Shown here in pieces: positions 25,429-34,559 of a stretch of DNA of 64,000 bases; the stretch's first letter is position 1; every line of letters starts with the position of its first letter. Origin of the DNA: Streptomyces sp. NBC_01750 (GTDB taxonomy: Bacteria > Actinomycetota > Actinomycetes > Streptomycetales > Streptomycetaceae); NCBI RefSeq assembly GCF_035918095.1, contig NZ_CP109137.1, positions 7,256,001-7,320,000 on the forward strand. Direction: 5' to 3'. Position numbers and translations under genes: made by a program. Below the pieces are notes generated by a model. The model worked only from the letters and a program-made list of their open reading frames with translations. It was not told the origin of the DNA and made no database searches.

Positions 25429-25836
25429 CTAACCCTCCTCGCCGGTGATCGCGAACGCCTCGATCTCGACGAGCAGTTCGGGCCGGAACAGGGCCGCCAC
25501 CTGGACCGCCGAGCTCGCCGGCAGCCGTCCGGGGTCGATCACCTCGTCCCGCGCCGCACGGACGGCCGGAAGGTGCGCGACATCGGTGACGAAGTACGTC
25601 AGCTTGACCACGTCGTCGAAGGAGGCGCCCGCCGCGGCCAGACAGCGGCGGAGGTTCTCGAAGACCTGTCGCGCCTGCGCCGCCGGGTCCCCCTCACCCA
25701 CGACCTTGCCGTCCTCGTCGAAGGCGCACTGCCCCGATATCGCCACGAACCGGCCGGTGCCCCAGACGACATGGCTGTATCCGGTGCCGGGAGCCACGCC
25801 TTCGGGTGCGTGAATACGCGTGAGTGGTGAAGTCAT
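25429..25836 (-). CDS. RidA family (YjgF) protein
   Basis: 135 residues from ATG 25836. GYSHVVWGTGRFVAISGQCA and QARQVFENLRRCLAAAGASF then VKLTYFVTDVAHLPAVR are the conserved RidA blocks, and IEIEAF-type ending (LVEIEAFAI) closes the fold. RidA proteins hydrolyse reactive enamine/imine intermediates from PLP enzymes. The conserved Arg that binds the carboxylate in true RidA lies in the IDPGRLPASSAVQVAALF region, which differs from the canonical RxxxxV motif, so it may be one of the other Rid subgroups. Confidence 0.85.
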   Translation of the reverse strand: MTSPLTRIHAPEGVAPGTGYSHVVWGTGRFVAISGQCAFDEDGKVVGEGDPAAQARQVFENLRRCLAAAGASFDDVVKLTYFVTDVAHLPAVRAARDEVIDPGRLPASSAVQVAALFRPELLVEIEAFAITGEEG

Positions 25837-25892
25837 GCGTTCATCCTCGCCCACACCACTGACAGTCCCGACAGATTTCCCGGCCGCCCGCC

Positions 25893-26927
25893 TCAGAGCA
25901 GAGTCAGCTGGGTCGGCTCCGGCGTCGAGAGCTCCGGCTCCTGCGGTACCGGGATCCGCCGCGGCACACCCCGGTCCGCCGGGCCTATGCCGAACTCCGC
26001 GGCCAGTTCATGGACATGACGCGTGATGCGGCGCTGGTACCACTTCGGCGCATACGCTCCTTCCGCGTACAGCCGCTCGTAACGCCGCACCAGATGCGGA
26101 TGGTGCTGTGCCAGCCACGCCATGAACCACTCGCGCGCTCCCGGTCGCAGATGAAGGACGAGAGGCGTCACCGACGTCGCTCCGGAGGCGGCGATCGCCC
26201 GTACCGTCGCGCGCAGTTGGTCCGAGTGGTCGCCGAGGAACGGGATGACCGGCGCCATCAGCACCCCGCAGCCGATGCCGTGCTCGGTGAGGGTGCGTAC
26301 GACATCGAGGCGCCGCTCGGGCGAGGGCGTGCCCGGCTCGACCGTGCGCCACAGCTCGGGGTCGGTGAATCCGACGGAGACGGAGATCCCGATCTCGGTC
26401 ACCTCGGCCGCCTGTCGCAGCAGTTCCAGATCGCGCAGGATCAGCGTGCCCTTGGTGAGGATGGAGAACGGGTTCGCATGATCGCGCAGAGCGGTGATGA
26501 TGCCCGGCATCAGCCGGTAGCGCCCTTCCGCCCGCTGATAGCAGTCGACGTTCGTCCCCATGGCGATATGAGCGCCCTGCCACCGCCGCGACGCCAGTTG
26601 CCGGCGCAGCAGCTCCGGCGCGTTGATCTTCACCACGATCTGGGAGTCGAACCCGAGCCCGGTGTCGAGGTCCAGATAGCTGTGGGTCTTGCGGGCGAAG
26701 CAGTACACACAGGCGTGCGAGCAGCCCCGATAGGGATTGACCGTCCACTCGAACGGCATCCGCGAGGCGCCCGGCACCCGGTTCAGGATCGAGCGGGCGC
26801 GGACCTCGTGGAAGGTGATGCCCCGGAATTCGGGGGTGTCGAAGGTCCTGGTGGTCACCGCGGACGCACCGAAAAGCGCGGTGTCCCCGGCCGTCGTGGG
26901 GTTCTCGGCCAGATTGTCCCAGCGCAT
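25893..26927 (-). CDS. Rv2578c-family radical SAM protein
   Basis: 344 residues from ATG 26927 (GAGGAGG ribosome-binding site just upstream). The start MRWDNL and the block VNPYRGCSHACVYCFARKTH, with the CxxxCxxC cluster ligands, match the spore-photoproduct-lyase-like Rv2578c family. It binds a 4Fe-4S cluster and S-adenosylmethionine and generates a radical; the substrate is not known. Its promoter carries a LexA-like box, suggesting DNA-damage induction. An open frame extends far upstream but has no family sequence before this ATG. Confidence 0.92.
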   Translation of the reverse strand: MRWDNLAENPTTAGDTALFGASAVTTRTFDTPEFRGITFHEVRARSILNRVPGASRMPFEWTVNPYRGCSHACVYCFARKTHSYLDLDTGLGFDSQIVVKINAPELLRRQLASRRWQGAHIAMGTNVDCYQRAEGRYRLMPGIITALRDHANPFSILTKGTLILRDLELLRQAAEVTEIGISVSVGFTDPELWRTVEPGTPSPERRLDVVRTLTEHGIGCGVLMAPVIPFLGDHSDQLRATVRAIAASGATSVTPLVLHLRPGAREWFMAWLAQHHPHLVRRYERLYAEGAYAPKWYQRRITRHVHELAAEFGIGPADRGVPRRIPVPQEPELSTPEPTQLTLL

Positions 26928-26953
26928 GCGCGCCTCCTCGATAGCACTGACCA

Positions 26954-26972
26954 CATAATAGAACACATGTTC
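26954..26972 (-). promoter_or_regulatory. LexA-like SOS box overlapping a promoter
   Basis: GAACACATGTTC at 26961-26972 fits the actinobacterial/Gram-positive LexA core GAAC-N4-GTTC exactly. On the minus strand it is followed directly by TATTAT (26954-26959), a good -10 hexamer, and then about 26 bases later by the start of the radical SAM gene. A repressor bound here would block the promoter. Confidence 0.65.
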
Positions 26973-27089
26973 CCTTGATCGCTTGCCCCACCGGTGGACC
27001 ACGACTGCGGTACGCCTCTGATTTGGGGCGCCGACCCCGAGGTGATTGGCTAGCGGCACCCCGAAGAACCGAGTGCTGGAGGAACGCGA

Positions 27090-27533
27090 ATGGCGCAGGT
27101 CGAGGCCACCACGGAACGGATCATCGCGGCGGACGCGGAGAAGGTGTTCGATGCGCTGGCCGACTACGAGAACACCCGCGCGAAGCTCCTGCCCGAGCAC
27201 TTCAGCGAGTACGAGGTCCGTGAGGGCGGCGACGGCGAGGGCACCCTCGTCCACTGGAAGCTCCAGGCGACCAGCAAGCGGATCCGCGACTGCCTGCTCG
27301 AGGTGACCGAGCCGACCGACGGCCAGTTGGTCGAGAAGGACCGCAACTCCTCGATGGTCACCACCTGGACCGTCACCCCGGCCGGCGAGGGCAGGTCGAA
27401 GGCCGTCGTCAGCACCGTCTGGAACGGCGCGGGTGGCATCGGCGGCTTCTTCGAGAAGACCTTCGCCCCCAAGGGACTTGGCCGGATCTACGACGCGCTG
27501 CTCGCCAAGCTGGCCGCCGAGGTCGAGAAGTAG
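27090..27533 (+). CDS. SRPBCC (START-like) family protein
   Basis: 147 residues. The N-terminus VEATTERIIAADAEKVFDAL with ALADYENTRAKLLPEHF is typical of polyketide-cyclase/dehydrase-like START folds, and the C-terminal helix RIYDALLAKLAAEVEK closes the cavity. These small proteins bind hydrophobic ligands; no catalytic residue is evident. ATG with GCTGGAGGAACGCG ribosome-binding site. It is divergent from the radical SAM gene across 162 bases that hold the LexA-like box. Confidence 0.85.
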   Translation: MAQVEATTERIIAADAEKVFDALADYENTRAKLLPEHFSEYEVREGGDGEGTLVHWKLQATSKRIRDCLLEVTEPTDGQLVEKDRNSSMVTTWTVTPAGEGRSKAVVSTVWNGAGGIGGFFEKTFAPKGLGRIYDALLAKLAAEVEK

Positions 27534-27727
27534 CCCGTGAAGTAGCCCTGTGGGGTTGCCGTGGCTCTCACCGTTTCGAGTGGTTTTTCCCGCGGCCCGT
27601 GATGCGCCCCGCGCGCCATGGGTCGGGGGAAAGCCCCTGATGAGCGCCCGAAGTGCGCCCCGCCAGAGCCAGTTGGGCCCCGTCGCACGCCCCGGCACGG
27701 ATAACGTCCCGCTTGCTCCCCCTTGGC

Positions 27728-27748
27728 GCGTAATGCGAAGAATTACGC
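27728..27748. promoter_or_regulatory. inverted repeat upstream of the MFS exporter gene
   Basis: GCGTAAT at 27728-27734 and ATTACGC at 27742-27748 form a perfect 7-bp dyad with a 7-base centre, 30 bases upstream of the exporter start. The AT-rich arms stand out in this GC-rich region. It is a plausible operator, but no regulator gene is adjacent. Confidence 0.45.
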
Positions 27749-27777
27749 CGCGCAGGCGTGACGAGGGGAGCAGATAC

Positions 27778-30210
27778 GTGGGCGGCATCACTCTGGTGAA
27801 GGACGAGCAGGCGGCTCCGGCCGCGGCTGCACCGCCTCCGCCTGCCGGACCGGCCGAAGCCGCCGCGGTCAGCCCGCGCCGCGTACGCCTCGTCTTCACC
27901 GGACTGATGCTCGCGCTGCTGCTCGCCGCGCTCGAGCAGATGATCGTCGCCACCGCCCTGCCGAAAATCGTCGGCGAACTGCACGGCCTGGACCGGATGT
28001 CGTGGGCGATCACCGCCTATCTCCTCACCGCCACCATCGGCCTCCCCGTCTACGGCAAACTCGGCGATCTCCTCGGCCGCAAGGGCGTTTTCCAGTTCGC
28101 GATCGTCGTCTTCGTGATCGGCTCCGCGCTGGCCGGCCGGTCGCAGAGCATGGACCAGCTCATCGCCTTCCGCGCCATTCAGGGCATCGGCGCAGGCGGC
28201 CTCATGATCGGCGTGCAGGCGATCATCGCCGACATCGTGCCGCCCCGGGAACGCGGCCGTTTCATGGGTCTCATCGGCGCCGCCTTCGGACTCGCCTCCG
28301 TCGCGGGACCGCTGCTCGGCGGCTTCTTCACCGACCACGCATCCTGGCGCTGGTGCTTCTACTTCAATGTCCCCTTCGGCCTGGTCACCCTGGTCGTGGT
28401 CACCGTGGTGCTGAAGCTTCCGAAGCCCGCTGCCAGAGCCCGACTCGACGTCCTCGGCGCGCTGTTCCTCGCCGCCGCGTCCACCTGCCTCGTACTGCTG
28501 ACCAGCTGGGGCGGTACCGAGTACGCGTGGGACTCGCGCGTCATTCTGGGTCTGGCGGCCGGGGCGGCGGGAACCGCCCTGCTCTTCCTGGTCGTTGAGT
28601 CCTTCGCTCCCGAACCGATCATCCCGCTCCGGCTGTTCCGCGATTCCGTCTTCACCGTCACCAGCCTCGTCGGCGCCGTCGTCGGTGTCGCACTCTTCGG
28701 CGCGGCCAGCTATCTGCCGACATTCCTCCAGATGGTCGACGGAGCCAGCGCCACCGAGTCGGGGCTGCTGATGCTGCCGATGATGGGCGGCATCGTCGGT
28801 GCCTCGATCATCTCCGGCCGGCTCATCAGCCGTACCGGGCGCTACAAGATCTACCCCGTTCTCGGAAGCGCGATCTCGGCCGTCGGCATGTGGCTGCTGT
28901 CGCGCCTCGAGGCCGACACACCCCGGCTCGAGCTCAGCATCTGGCAGGCCGTGCTCGGCGTCGGGATCGGACTGGTGCTGCCGGTGCTGATCCTCGCCGT
29001 GCAGAACGCCGTACCGGCCGCCGACCTCGGTACCGCCACCAGCGCCAACAACTACTTCCGGCAGATCGGCGGCAGCGTCGGCGCCGCGATCTTCGGCACT
29101 CTCTTCGCCAACAGGCTCACGGACGCGCTCGCCGACCGCCTCCCGGCCGGTGCGGGCCTGCCCACCGCATCCCTTCCCGGCGTGGAGTCCCTCACTCCGC
29201 AGATGGTGCACGCGATGGAGCCGGCGCTGCGTGACAGCTACATCCAGGCGTACGCAGACGCGATGCCGCGGATCTTCCTCTACTTCGTGCCGGTGCTCGC
29301 ATTCGGCCTCCTCATCGCCTTCTTCCTCAAGGAGAAACCGCTGGTGTCCCAGAATGCCCCGGCCGCCGAGCCCTCTGTCGCCTCCGCCTCGGTCCCGCCG
29401 GCCCGCAGCGCGCGCACCGATCGCGCCGCCCGCACCACGCCGGCGTACACCTCCGGCGTCCCGGTCTGCGGCACCGTCCAGCACCACGACGGCAGTATCG
29501 TGCCGCGCGCCGCCCTGACCCTCATCGACGTACAGGGACAGCAGATCGGACGTGGCGCGAGTGGCGAGGACGGGCGGTACGCGCTCAGCGTGCCGGGCTC
29601 CGGCTCGTACGTCATGATCGCGGCGGCAGGCGGACACCAGCCGCAGGCCGTCACCGTCACTGTCGGCGAGCGGCCCGTCGAGCTCGATGTGGTCCTCGGC
29701 GGCGCGGGCAGGCTCGCCGGGACCGTCGTCACGGCCGACGGATCGCCGGTGCGCGACGCCGCCGTCACCCTCACCGACGTACGCGGCGACGTCGTCGTCA
29801 CCACCCGCAGCGGCCGCGAAGGCGGCTTTGCGATCACGGAGTTGGTGGCCGGGGAGTACACGCTGGCCGCCAGCGCGCCCGCCTTCCGCCCCGCCGCGCA
29901 GACGGTGAGCGTGCAGGCGTCCCGCGAGACCAGGCAGGACATCGAGCTCGCGGGCGGAGCCGTGCTGCGCGGCACGGTACGGGCCGGTGGCGGCCGCCCC
30001 GTCGAGGACGCGCGGGTCACGCTGCTCGACGCGGCGGGCAATGTCGTGGACACCCTCACCACGGGCCCCGACGGCACCTTCCGGTTCGTGGATCTGTCCT
30101 CGGGGGAGTACACGGTGATCGCTGCGGGCTATCCGCCGGTCGCGACAGTCCTGCAGGTCGCGGGCGGCGGACGTTCCGAGCGCGATCTCCAGCTGGGACA
30201 CGAGGATTGA
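27778..30210 (+). CDS. DHA2-type MFS exporter fused to three carboxypeptidase-regulatory-like domains
   Basis: 810 residues, GTG start at 27778 after GAGGGGAG. Residues about 35-515 are a 14-span drug:H+ antiporter of the EmrB/QacA kind, with [14 protein letters not shown] (motif A) and [13 protein letters not shown]. After a Pro/Ala-rich linker (about 520-555) come three beta-sandwich repeats starting near 561, 641 and 726, each with a G-T-V/V-T-L pattern and ending in a Gx[12 protein letters not shown] strand, as in carboxypeptidase regulatory/prealbumin-like domains. The core exports small molecules. The C-terminal tail is not part of ordinary DHA2 transporters; it may bind partners or wall. 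A later GTG at 27796 is possible. Confidence 0.88.
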   Translation: MGGITLVKDEQAAPAAAAPPPPAGPAEAAAVSPRRVRLVFTGLMLALLLAALEQMIVATALPKIVGELHGLDRMSWAITAYLLTATIGLPVYGKLGDLLGRKGVFQFAIVVFVIGSALAGRSQSMDQLIAFRAIQGIGAGGLMIGVQAIIADIVPPRERGRFMGLIGAAFGLASVAGPLLGGFFTDHASWRWCFYFNVPFGLVTLVVVTVVLKLPKPAARARLDVLGALFLAAASTCLVLLTSWGGTEYAWDSRVILGLAAGAAGTALLFLVVESFAPEPIIPLRLFRDSVFTVTSLVGAVVGVALFGAASYLPTFLQMVDGASATESGLLMLPMMGGIVGASIISGRLISRTGRYKIYPVLGSAISAVGMWLLSRLEADTPRLELSIWQAVLGVGIGLVLPVLILAVQNAVPAADLGTATSANNYFRQIGGSVGAAIFGTLFANRLTDALADRLPAGAGLPTASLPGVESLTPQMVHAMEPALRDSYIQAYADAMPRIFLYFVPVLAFGLLIAFFLKEKPLVSQNAPAAEPSVASASVPPARSARTDRAARTTPAYTSGVPVCGTVQHHDGSIVPRAALTLIDVQGQQIGRGASGEDGRYALSVPGSGSYVMIAAAGGHQPQAVTVTVGERPVELDVVLGGAGRLAGTVVTADGSPVRDAAVTLTDVRGDVVVTTRSGREGGFAITELVAGEYTLAASAPAFRPAAQTVSVQASRETRQDIELAGGAVLRGTVRAGGGRPVEDARVTLLDAAGNVVDTLTTGPDGTFRFVDLSSGEYTVIAAGYPPVATVLQVAGGGRSERDLQLGHED

Positions 30211-30334
30211 GTGCTCGTCAGTTTCGCGCCCCGCGCACGACCCATTTCGGCGTTGCCCCGCGCGCTGCCCGCGCCGCGCCGTACCGTAGTGGCAGGGCCG
30301 CAGATCCTGGCGGCAGGGAAGGAGCCTCCCACCC

Positions 30335-32734
30335 ATGGACAGTGGTGTTCCGCCGACACCGCCGCGGGAGTACGCCGTGGCCGGCCGGATTCCGCTTGCC
30401 GTGGTCGTCGTGGACGGCGACGGCTTGGTGTCGCACTGGTCGACCGGTGCGAAGCGCCTCTTCGGCCCCACCAGGGAGCAGGCGGTGGGCCAGCCCGCCG
30501 TTGAACTGCTTCCGGTCTCCGGCGCGCTCGCGGAGGACACTGAGTACCAAAGGTACGACGACTACGGCGGTCTGGGCCCCGGACTCGACGCCTCGCTGAA
30601 CGGCCTCACCTCCTACCCCGCGGCCGGCCGGGCCCGGCTCTCCGAACCCGGACGCGACCGGGTCGATGTGCTGTGGTGGGCGTACCCGATGGTCGGACCT
30701 GGCCACGAGCGGCTGCTCGTACTGGCCGCGGACGCCGCGCAGTTCGGCGGCGAGGACGAAAGCGTCGAGCGCATCGCGCCCGGATTCGCCCTGCACACGG
30801 AGTTCCCCGGCTTCGAAGAACTGGCGCGCCGGCTCCCCGAGATCCTGCCGAGCATGAGCGTCCACCAGTCGACACGGATCGTCTCCCAGATCCTGGACCT
30901 GGGCTATCCCGTGCTCGAGTTCAGCCATCACGACCGGGTGCCGGTCACCCCGGACTGGGGTGTGCCCAGGCGTGCGGAGCGCAAGGCGCGGCAGCGGGCC
31001 GCCGAGGAGGCGGCAGCGGCGGGGCAACCGGTCGACACGGCCGACCTCGAGCAGGATCTCGAGTACGCCGCGGTCCGCGAGCGGCTCGAATTCCTCAACG
31101 AGGTCAGCGGCCGCATCGGTTCCTCCCTCGACCTCGCCCGTACGATCCAGGAAGTCAGCGCGGCCGTCGTGCCGCGCTTCACCGATGTCGCCGGCACCTA
31201 TCTGCGTGAACAGGTCATCGCGGGCGAAGGCTTCCCGGACGGACCTCCGGACGCCACCACCATGTGGCACCGCGTCGCCCTCGAGCATGTGGACGAGCCG
31301 GGCCGCTGGGACGATGTGGTGCCGGTCGGCGAATCCATGCCGTTCCCCGAGCACACCCCGTTCTTCCAGTGCATGACCACCGGCGATCCGGTGCTGGTGC
31401 CCCGGATAAGCGAGCAGATGGGCAATGCCATCGCCTCGCAGTTCGAAAAACGCGATATCCGGCCGCTGATCAACAACCGTTCGATGCTCGTCGTGCCGCT
31501 GAAGGCGCGCAATGTGGTGCTGGGCTTCATGATCCTGCTGCGCCATGCGGAGCGCCCGCTGTTCAACGACATGGACCGGGTCACCGGGGCCGAACTGGCA
31601 GCCCGCGCCGGGCTTGTCCTCGACAACGCCCGTATGTACACCTACCAGGAGAGTGTGGCCGAGACCCTCCAGGACTCGATGCTGCCGCAGGTCACCCCGC
31701 GGATGGCCGGCTGCGACACCGCCACCCGCTATCTGCCGGGGACCCTGATGGGACGGGTCGGCGGCGACTGGTTCGACTCCGTCAAGCTGCCCGGTTCGCG
31801 GACCGCGCTCGTGGTGGGCGATGTGATGGGACACGGACTCAACTCCGCCGCGATGATGGGCCAGTTGCGTACGGCCGTACAGACCATGGCCGCCCTGGAC
31901 CTGCCGCCCGAGCAGCTCCTGCGGAACCTCGACGACCTCGCTCAGCGTCTCGGCGAGCACTACCTCGCGACGTGTCTGTACGCGGTCTACGACCCGATCC
32001 GCAATGAGCTCCGGATGGCGAACGCCGGCCATGTGCCGCCGGTGATCGTCCGTGCGGCGGACGGGCGCAGCGAGCTGCTGGAACTGCCGACCGGCGCTCC
32101 GATCGGGGTCGGCGGAGTGCCGTTCGAGAGCGTGCGAGTGCCCGTGGCACCCGGCGACCGTCTCGTGATGTGCACGGACGGCCTGGTGGAGGTCCGTGGC
32201 GAGGACATCGGTGTCGGGCTTGCGACGCTCTGCGAATCCGCGGCCCATCCCGCCGCCTCCATGGACGACGCCTGCGACACCATAATCCGCTCGCTGAACG
32301 TCCGTGGCGGACGGAAGGACGACGTCGCCCTGCTGATGGCCCGGCTGAACGGTATCGAGGCCGAGTCGGTTGCGGTCTGGGAGCTGTCGCTGGAGCCGCG
32401 CGAAGCGGCGCGGGCCCGGCGGCTGGTCCGTGGACAGCTGCGGTCCTGGGGTCTCGGTGATGTGACGGAGATTGTGGAGCTGCTGGTCAGCGAGGTGGTC
32501 ACCAACGCGGTGCGCCACGCGCAGGGCCGTCGCGCGGAGCTGCGGCTGGTACGCGCCGGATCCCTGCTGTGTGAAGTGGCCGACGAGGACCACGTCCTGC
32601 CGACGCTTCTCGACGCCGGCCCGGACGCCGAGCTGGGCCGCGGACTGCGCGTGGTGAGCGGCCTGGCGCGGGAGTGGGGCACCAGCCGTACTGCCGACGG
32701 CAAGACGGTCTGGTTCGAGATGGCGCTGCCGTAG
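30335..32734 (+). CDS. PAS-GAF-SpoIIE phosphatase with C-terminal anti-sigma-type kinase domain
   Basis: 799 residues. N-terminal PAS (IPLAVVVVDGDGLVSHWSTG, residues 15-110), a linker with a charged helix, a GAF domain (about 250-430), then the PP2C/SpoIIE catalytic domain with GGDWFDSV, GDVMGHGLNSAAMM and GGRKDDVALL metal motifs. It ends with a HATPase_c_2 domain with the N-box ELLVSEVVTNAVRHA and GRGLRVVSGLAREWG. There are no membrane spans, so it is cytosolic. Such proteins dephosphorylate anti-sigma-factor antagonists and may also phosphorylate them, switching sigma-factor networks in response to a signal in PAS/GAF. No cognate antagonist is encoded nearby. Confidence 0.92.
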   Translation: MDSGVPPTPPREYAVAGRIPLAVVVVDGDGLVSHWSTGAKRLFGPTREQAVGQPAVELLPVSGALAEDTEYQRYDDYGGLGPGLDASLNGLTSYPAAGRARLSEPGRDRVDVLWWAYPMVGPGHERLLVLAADAAQFGGEDESVERIAPGFALHTEFPGFEELARRLPEILPSMSVHQSTRIVSQILDLGYPVLEFSHHDRVPVTPDWGVPRRAERKARQRAAEEAAAAGQPVDTADLEQDLEYAAVRERLEFLNEVSGRIGSSLDLARTIQEVSAAVVPRFTDVAGTYLREQVIAGEGFPDGPPDATTMWHRVALEHVDEPGRWDDVVPVGESMPFPEHTPFFQCMTTGDPVLVPRISEQMGNAIASQFEKRDIRPLINNRSMLVVPLKARNVVLGFMILLRHAERPLFNDMDRVTGAELAARAGLVLDNARMYTYQESVAETLQDSMLPQVTPRMAGCDTATRYLPGTLMGRVGGDWFDSVKLPGSRTALVVGDVMGHGLNSAAMMGQLRTAVQTMAALDLPPEQLLRNLDDLAQRLGEHYLATCLYAVYDPIRNELRMANAGHVPPVIVRAADGRSELLELPTGAPIGVGGVPFESVRVPVAPGDRLVMCTDGLVEVRGEDIGVGLATLCESAAHPAASMDDACDTIIRSLNVRGGRKDDVALLMARLNGIEAESVAVWELSLEPREAARARRLVRGQLRSWGLGDVTEIVELLVSEVVTNAVRHAQGRRAELRLVRAGSLLCEVADEDHVLPTLLDAGPDAELGRGLRVVSGLAREWGTSRTADGKTVWFEMALP

Positions 32735-32865
32735 CGGCTCTCGGGACGTCCGAGCGCTCGGCCGCGGGCTCGAACGCCAGGTGAAGGAATGTGCCGGGTA
32801 CTTGTCGCCGCAACCCGGGCGCGATAGACCGATCTTGACGTCGTGTCACACCTGGGGAGCTGGTC

Positions 32866-33591
32866 ATGAGCGTGACGAGTCGGTACAAGGACGCCTGGGA
32901 GGGCTTCTGGAGCGAGGCCCCCGGCGAGCCGGGCGCGGTCTTCTGGGATGCGGAGCCGGCCCTCACCGCGGGGCCCCATCTCGCGGTCTACGAACCGCAT
33001 GTGATGGATCCCGGGCTGACTCTGGTGGATCTCGGCTGCGGCAACGGCACACAGACCCGATTCCTGGCCGATCGCTTCCCTCAGGTGCTCGGCGTGGATC
33101 TCTCGGCCGCCGCGATCGAGCTGGCCAGACAGCAGGACAAACGGAGCGAGACACGGTTCCGGGAGATCGACGCGGTGGACGGGGCGATGGTGGCGCAGCT
33201 GCACGCCGAGCTCGGCGACACCAATGTCTATATGCGCGGGGTGCTCCACCAGTGCGACGCGCAGGACCGGCAGCCGCTGGCCGACTCGATCGCCACACTG
33301 GTGGGTGAGCGCGGACGCGCCTTCGTGGTGGAGCTCGCGGAGGCGGCCGGGCAGCACCTGAGGACTCTGGCGCAGGCCTCGTCGGGACCGCCGCCCAAGC
33401 TGAAGCCGGTGTTCCGGCACGGCATCCAGCCGGGTGCGGTGGCCGACGCGGACGTGGCGGAATTCTTCCGGAGGGCAGGTCTCGCCGTGCTCGCAAGCGG
33501 TGAACTGCCGCTGACGACAACGGAGTACGCGCCGGACGGCTCACGTATCGAGCTGCCGTCGAAATGGCTGGTCCTCGGCCGGGAGGGATAG
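32866..33591 (+). CDS. class I SAM-dependent methyltransferase
   Basis: 241 residues. Motif I is LVDLGCGNGTQTRFLADRFP and the acidic loop after beta2 is VLGVDLSAAAIELARQQ. MRGVLHQCDAQDRQPLADS corresponds to motif III-IV. The C-terminal region is not diagnostic, and the substrate is unknown. It precedes the D-aminopeptidase gene by 134 bases, but a hairpin lies between them, so it is probably a separate transcription unit. Confidence 0.85.
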   Translation: MSVTSRYKDAWEGFWSEAPGEPGAVFWDAEPALTAGPHLAVYEPHVMDPGLTLVDLGCGNGTQTRFLADRFPQVLGVDLSAAAIELARQQDKRSETRFREIDAVDGAMVAQLHAELGDTNVYMRGVLHQCDAQDRQPLADSIATLVGERGRAFVVELAEAAGQHLRTLAQASSGPPPKLKPVFRHGIQPGAVADADVAEFFRRAGLAVLASGELPLTTTEYAPDGSRIELPSKWLVLGREG

Positions 33592-33644
33592 CGCCCCGAC
33601 GGACGGAGCCGGCGGCTGCCGATGAAGACGCCGGGCGGCGAAGC

Positions 33645-33673
33645 GAGCCCGCCGGGCAATGCCGGGCGGGCTC
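33645..33673 (+). terminator. hairpin after the methyltransferase gene
   Basis: GAGCCCGCC at 33645-33653 pairs with GGCGGGCTC at 33665-33673; inside it GGCA and TGCC can pair further. It starts 53 bases after the stop codon and separates the methyltransferase from the peptidase operon. Confidence 0.6.
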
Positions 33674-33725
33674 ACTCGGAGCTGCGGTCCTGGCCGCGTC
33701 GTTCGACGGCGCGTACCGTGATGCC

Positions 33726-34559
33726 GTGAAGATCCTCATCAGCGCAGACATGGAAGGCGCCACCGGAGTGACCTGGCCGGCCGATGTACTGCCAGGCACT
33801 CCCCAGTGGGAGCGCTGCCGGTCCATGTTCACCTCCGATGTGAACGCGGCGGCCCTCGGGTTCTTCGACGGTGGCGCCGACGAGGTGCTCATCAACGAAG
33901 CGCACTGGACCATGCGCAATCTCCTGCTCGAGCGGCTCGACGAGCGGGCTCAGATGATCACCGGCAAGCACAAGTCACTGTCCATGGTGGAAGGCGTGCA
34001 GCACGGCGACGTGGACGGCATCGCCTTCGTCGGCTACCACACCGGCGCGGGCACGGAGGGCGTGCTCGCGCACACCTACCTCCCCAACTCCATCACCGGC
34101 GTGTGGCTGAACGGCGCGCGGGCGAGCGAGGGACTGCTCAACGCCCATGTCGTCGCGGAGTACGGCGTGCCGGTGGTGCTCGTCACCGGTGATGATCTGA
34201 CCTGCGTGGATGCCGGCGGCTATGCGCCGGACGCCCGCACGGTCGCCGTGAAGGACCATGTGTCGCGGTACGCGGCGGTGTGCCGCACTCCGGCACGTAC
34301 CGCCTCCGACATCCGCGCCGCCGCGAAGGAGGCCGCGGCGCTCGCCGTACGGCACGAGCCGGTGCGCGGCGGCCCGTTCGGCGTGGAGCTGGAGTTCGAC
34401 GCGGCCCATCTCGCGGGGGCCGCTACGGTCGTCCCCGGGGTGACAAGCAGCGGTGAGCGGCGGGTCGCGTACACCAGCGAGACGATGTATGAGGCTATTC
34501 GTACCTTTAAAGCGGTCACGACGATCGTGTCCGCGGCGGTGGAGGAGCAGTATGGCTGA
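33726..34559 (+). CDS. dppA: M55-family D-aminopeptidase (DppA-like)
   Basis: 277 residues from GTG 33726. The N-terminal VKILISADMEGATGV carries the first zinc ligands (Asp, Glu), and the middle block GVQHGDVDGIAFVGYHTGAG and VLINEAHWTMRNLLLERL supply the His ligands. The length matches Bacillus DppA (about 274 residues), a zinc enzyme that releases N-terminal D-amino acids such as D-Ala from D-Ala-D-Ala or D-Ala-Gly-Gly. It heads a four-gene peptidase operon; the next gene starts inside its 3' end. No peptide transporter is adjacent. Confidence 0.9.
   Translation: MKILISADMEGATGVTWPADVLPGTPQWERCRSMFTSDVNAAALGFFDGGADEVLINEAHWTMRNLLLERLDERAQMITGKHKSLSMVEGVQHGDVDGIAFVGYHTGAGTEGVLAHTYLPNSITGVWLNGARASEGLLNAHVVAEYGVPVVLVTGDDLTCVDAGGYAPDARTVAVKDHVSRYAAVCRTPARTASDIRAAAKEAAALAVRHEPVRGGPFGVELEFDAAHLAGAATVVPGVTSSGERRVAYTSETMYEAIRTFKAVTTIVSAAVEEQYG

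Noticed and set aside
27568..30540. Minus-strand open frame of about 990 codons
   Set aside because: It is antisense to the MFS-fusion gene. Its translation is low-complexity Asp/Gly/Arg-rich sequence, typical of shadow frames.
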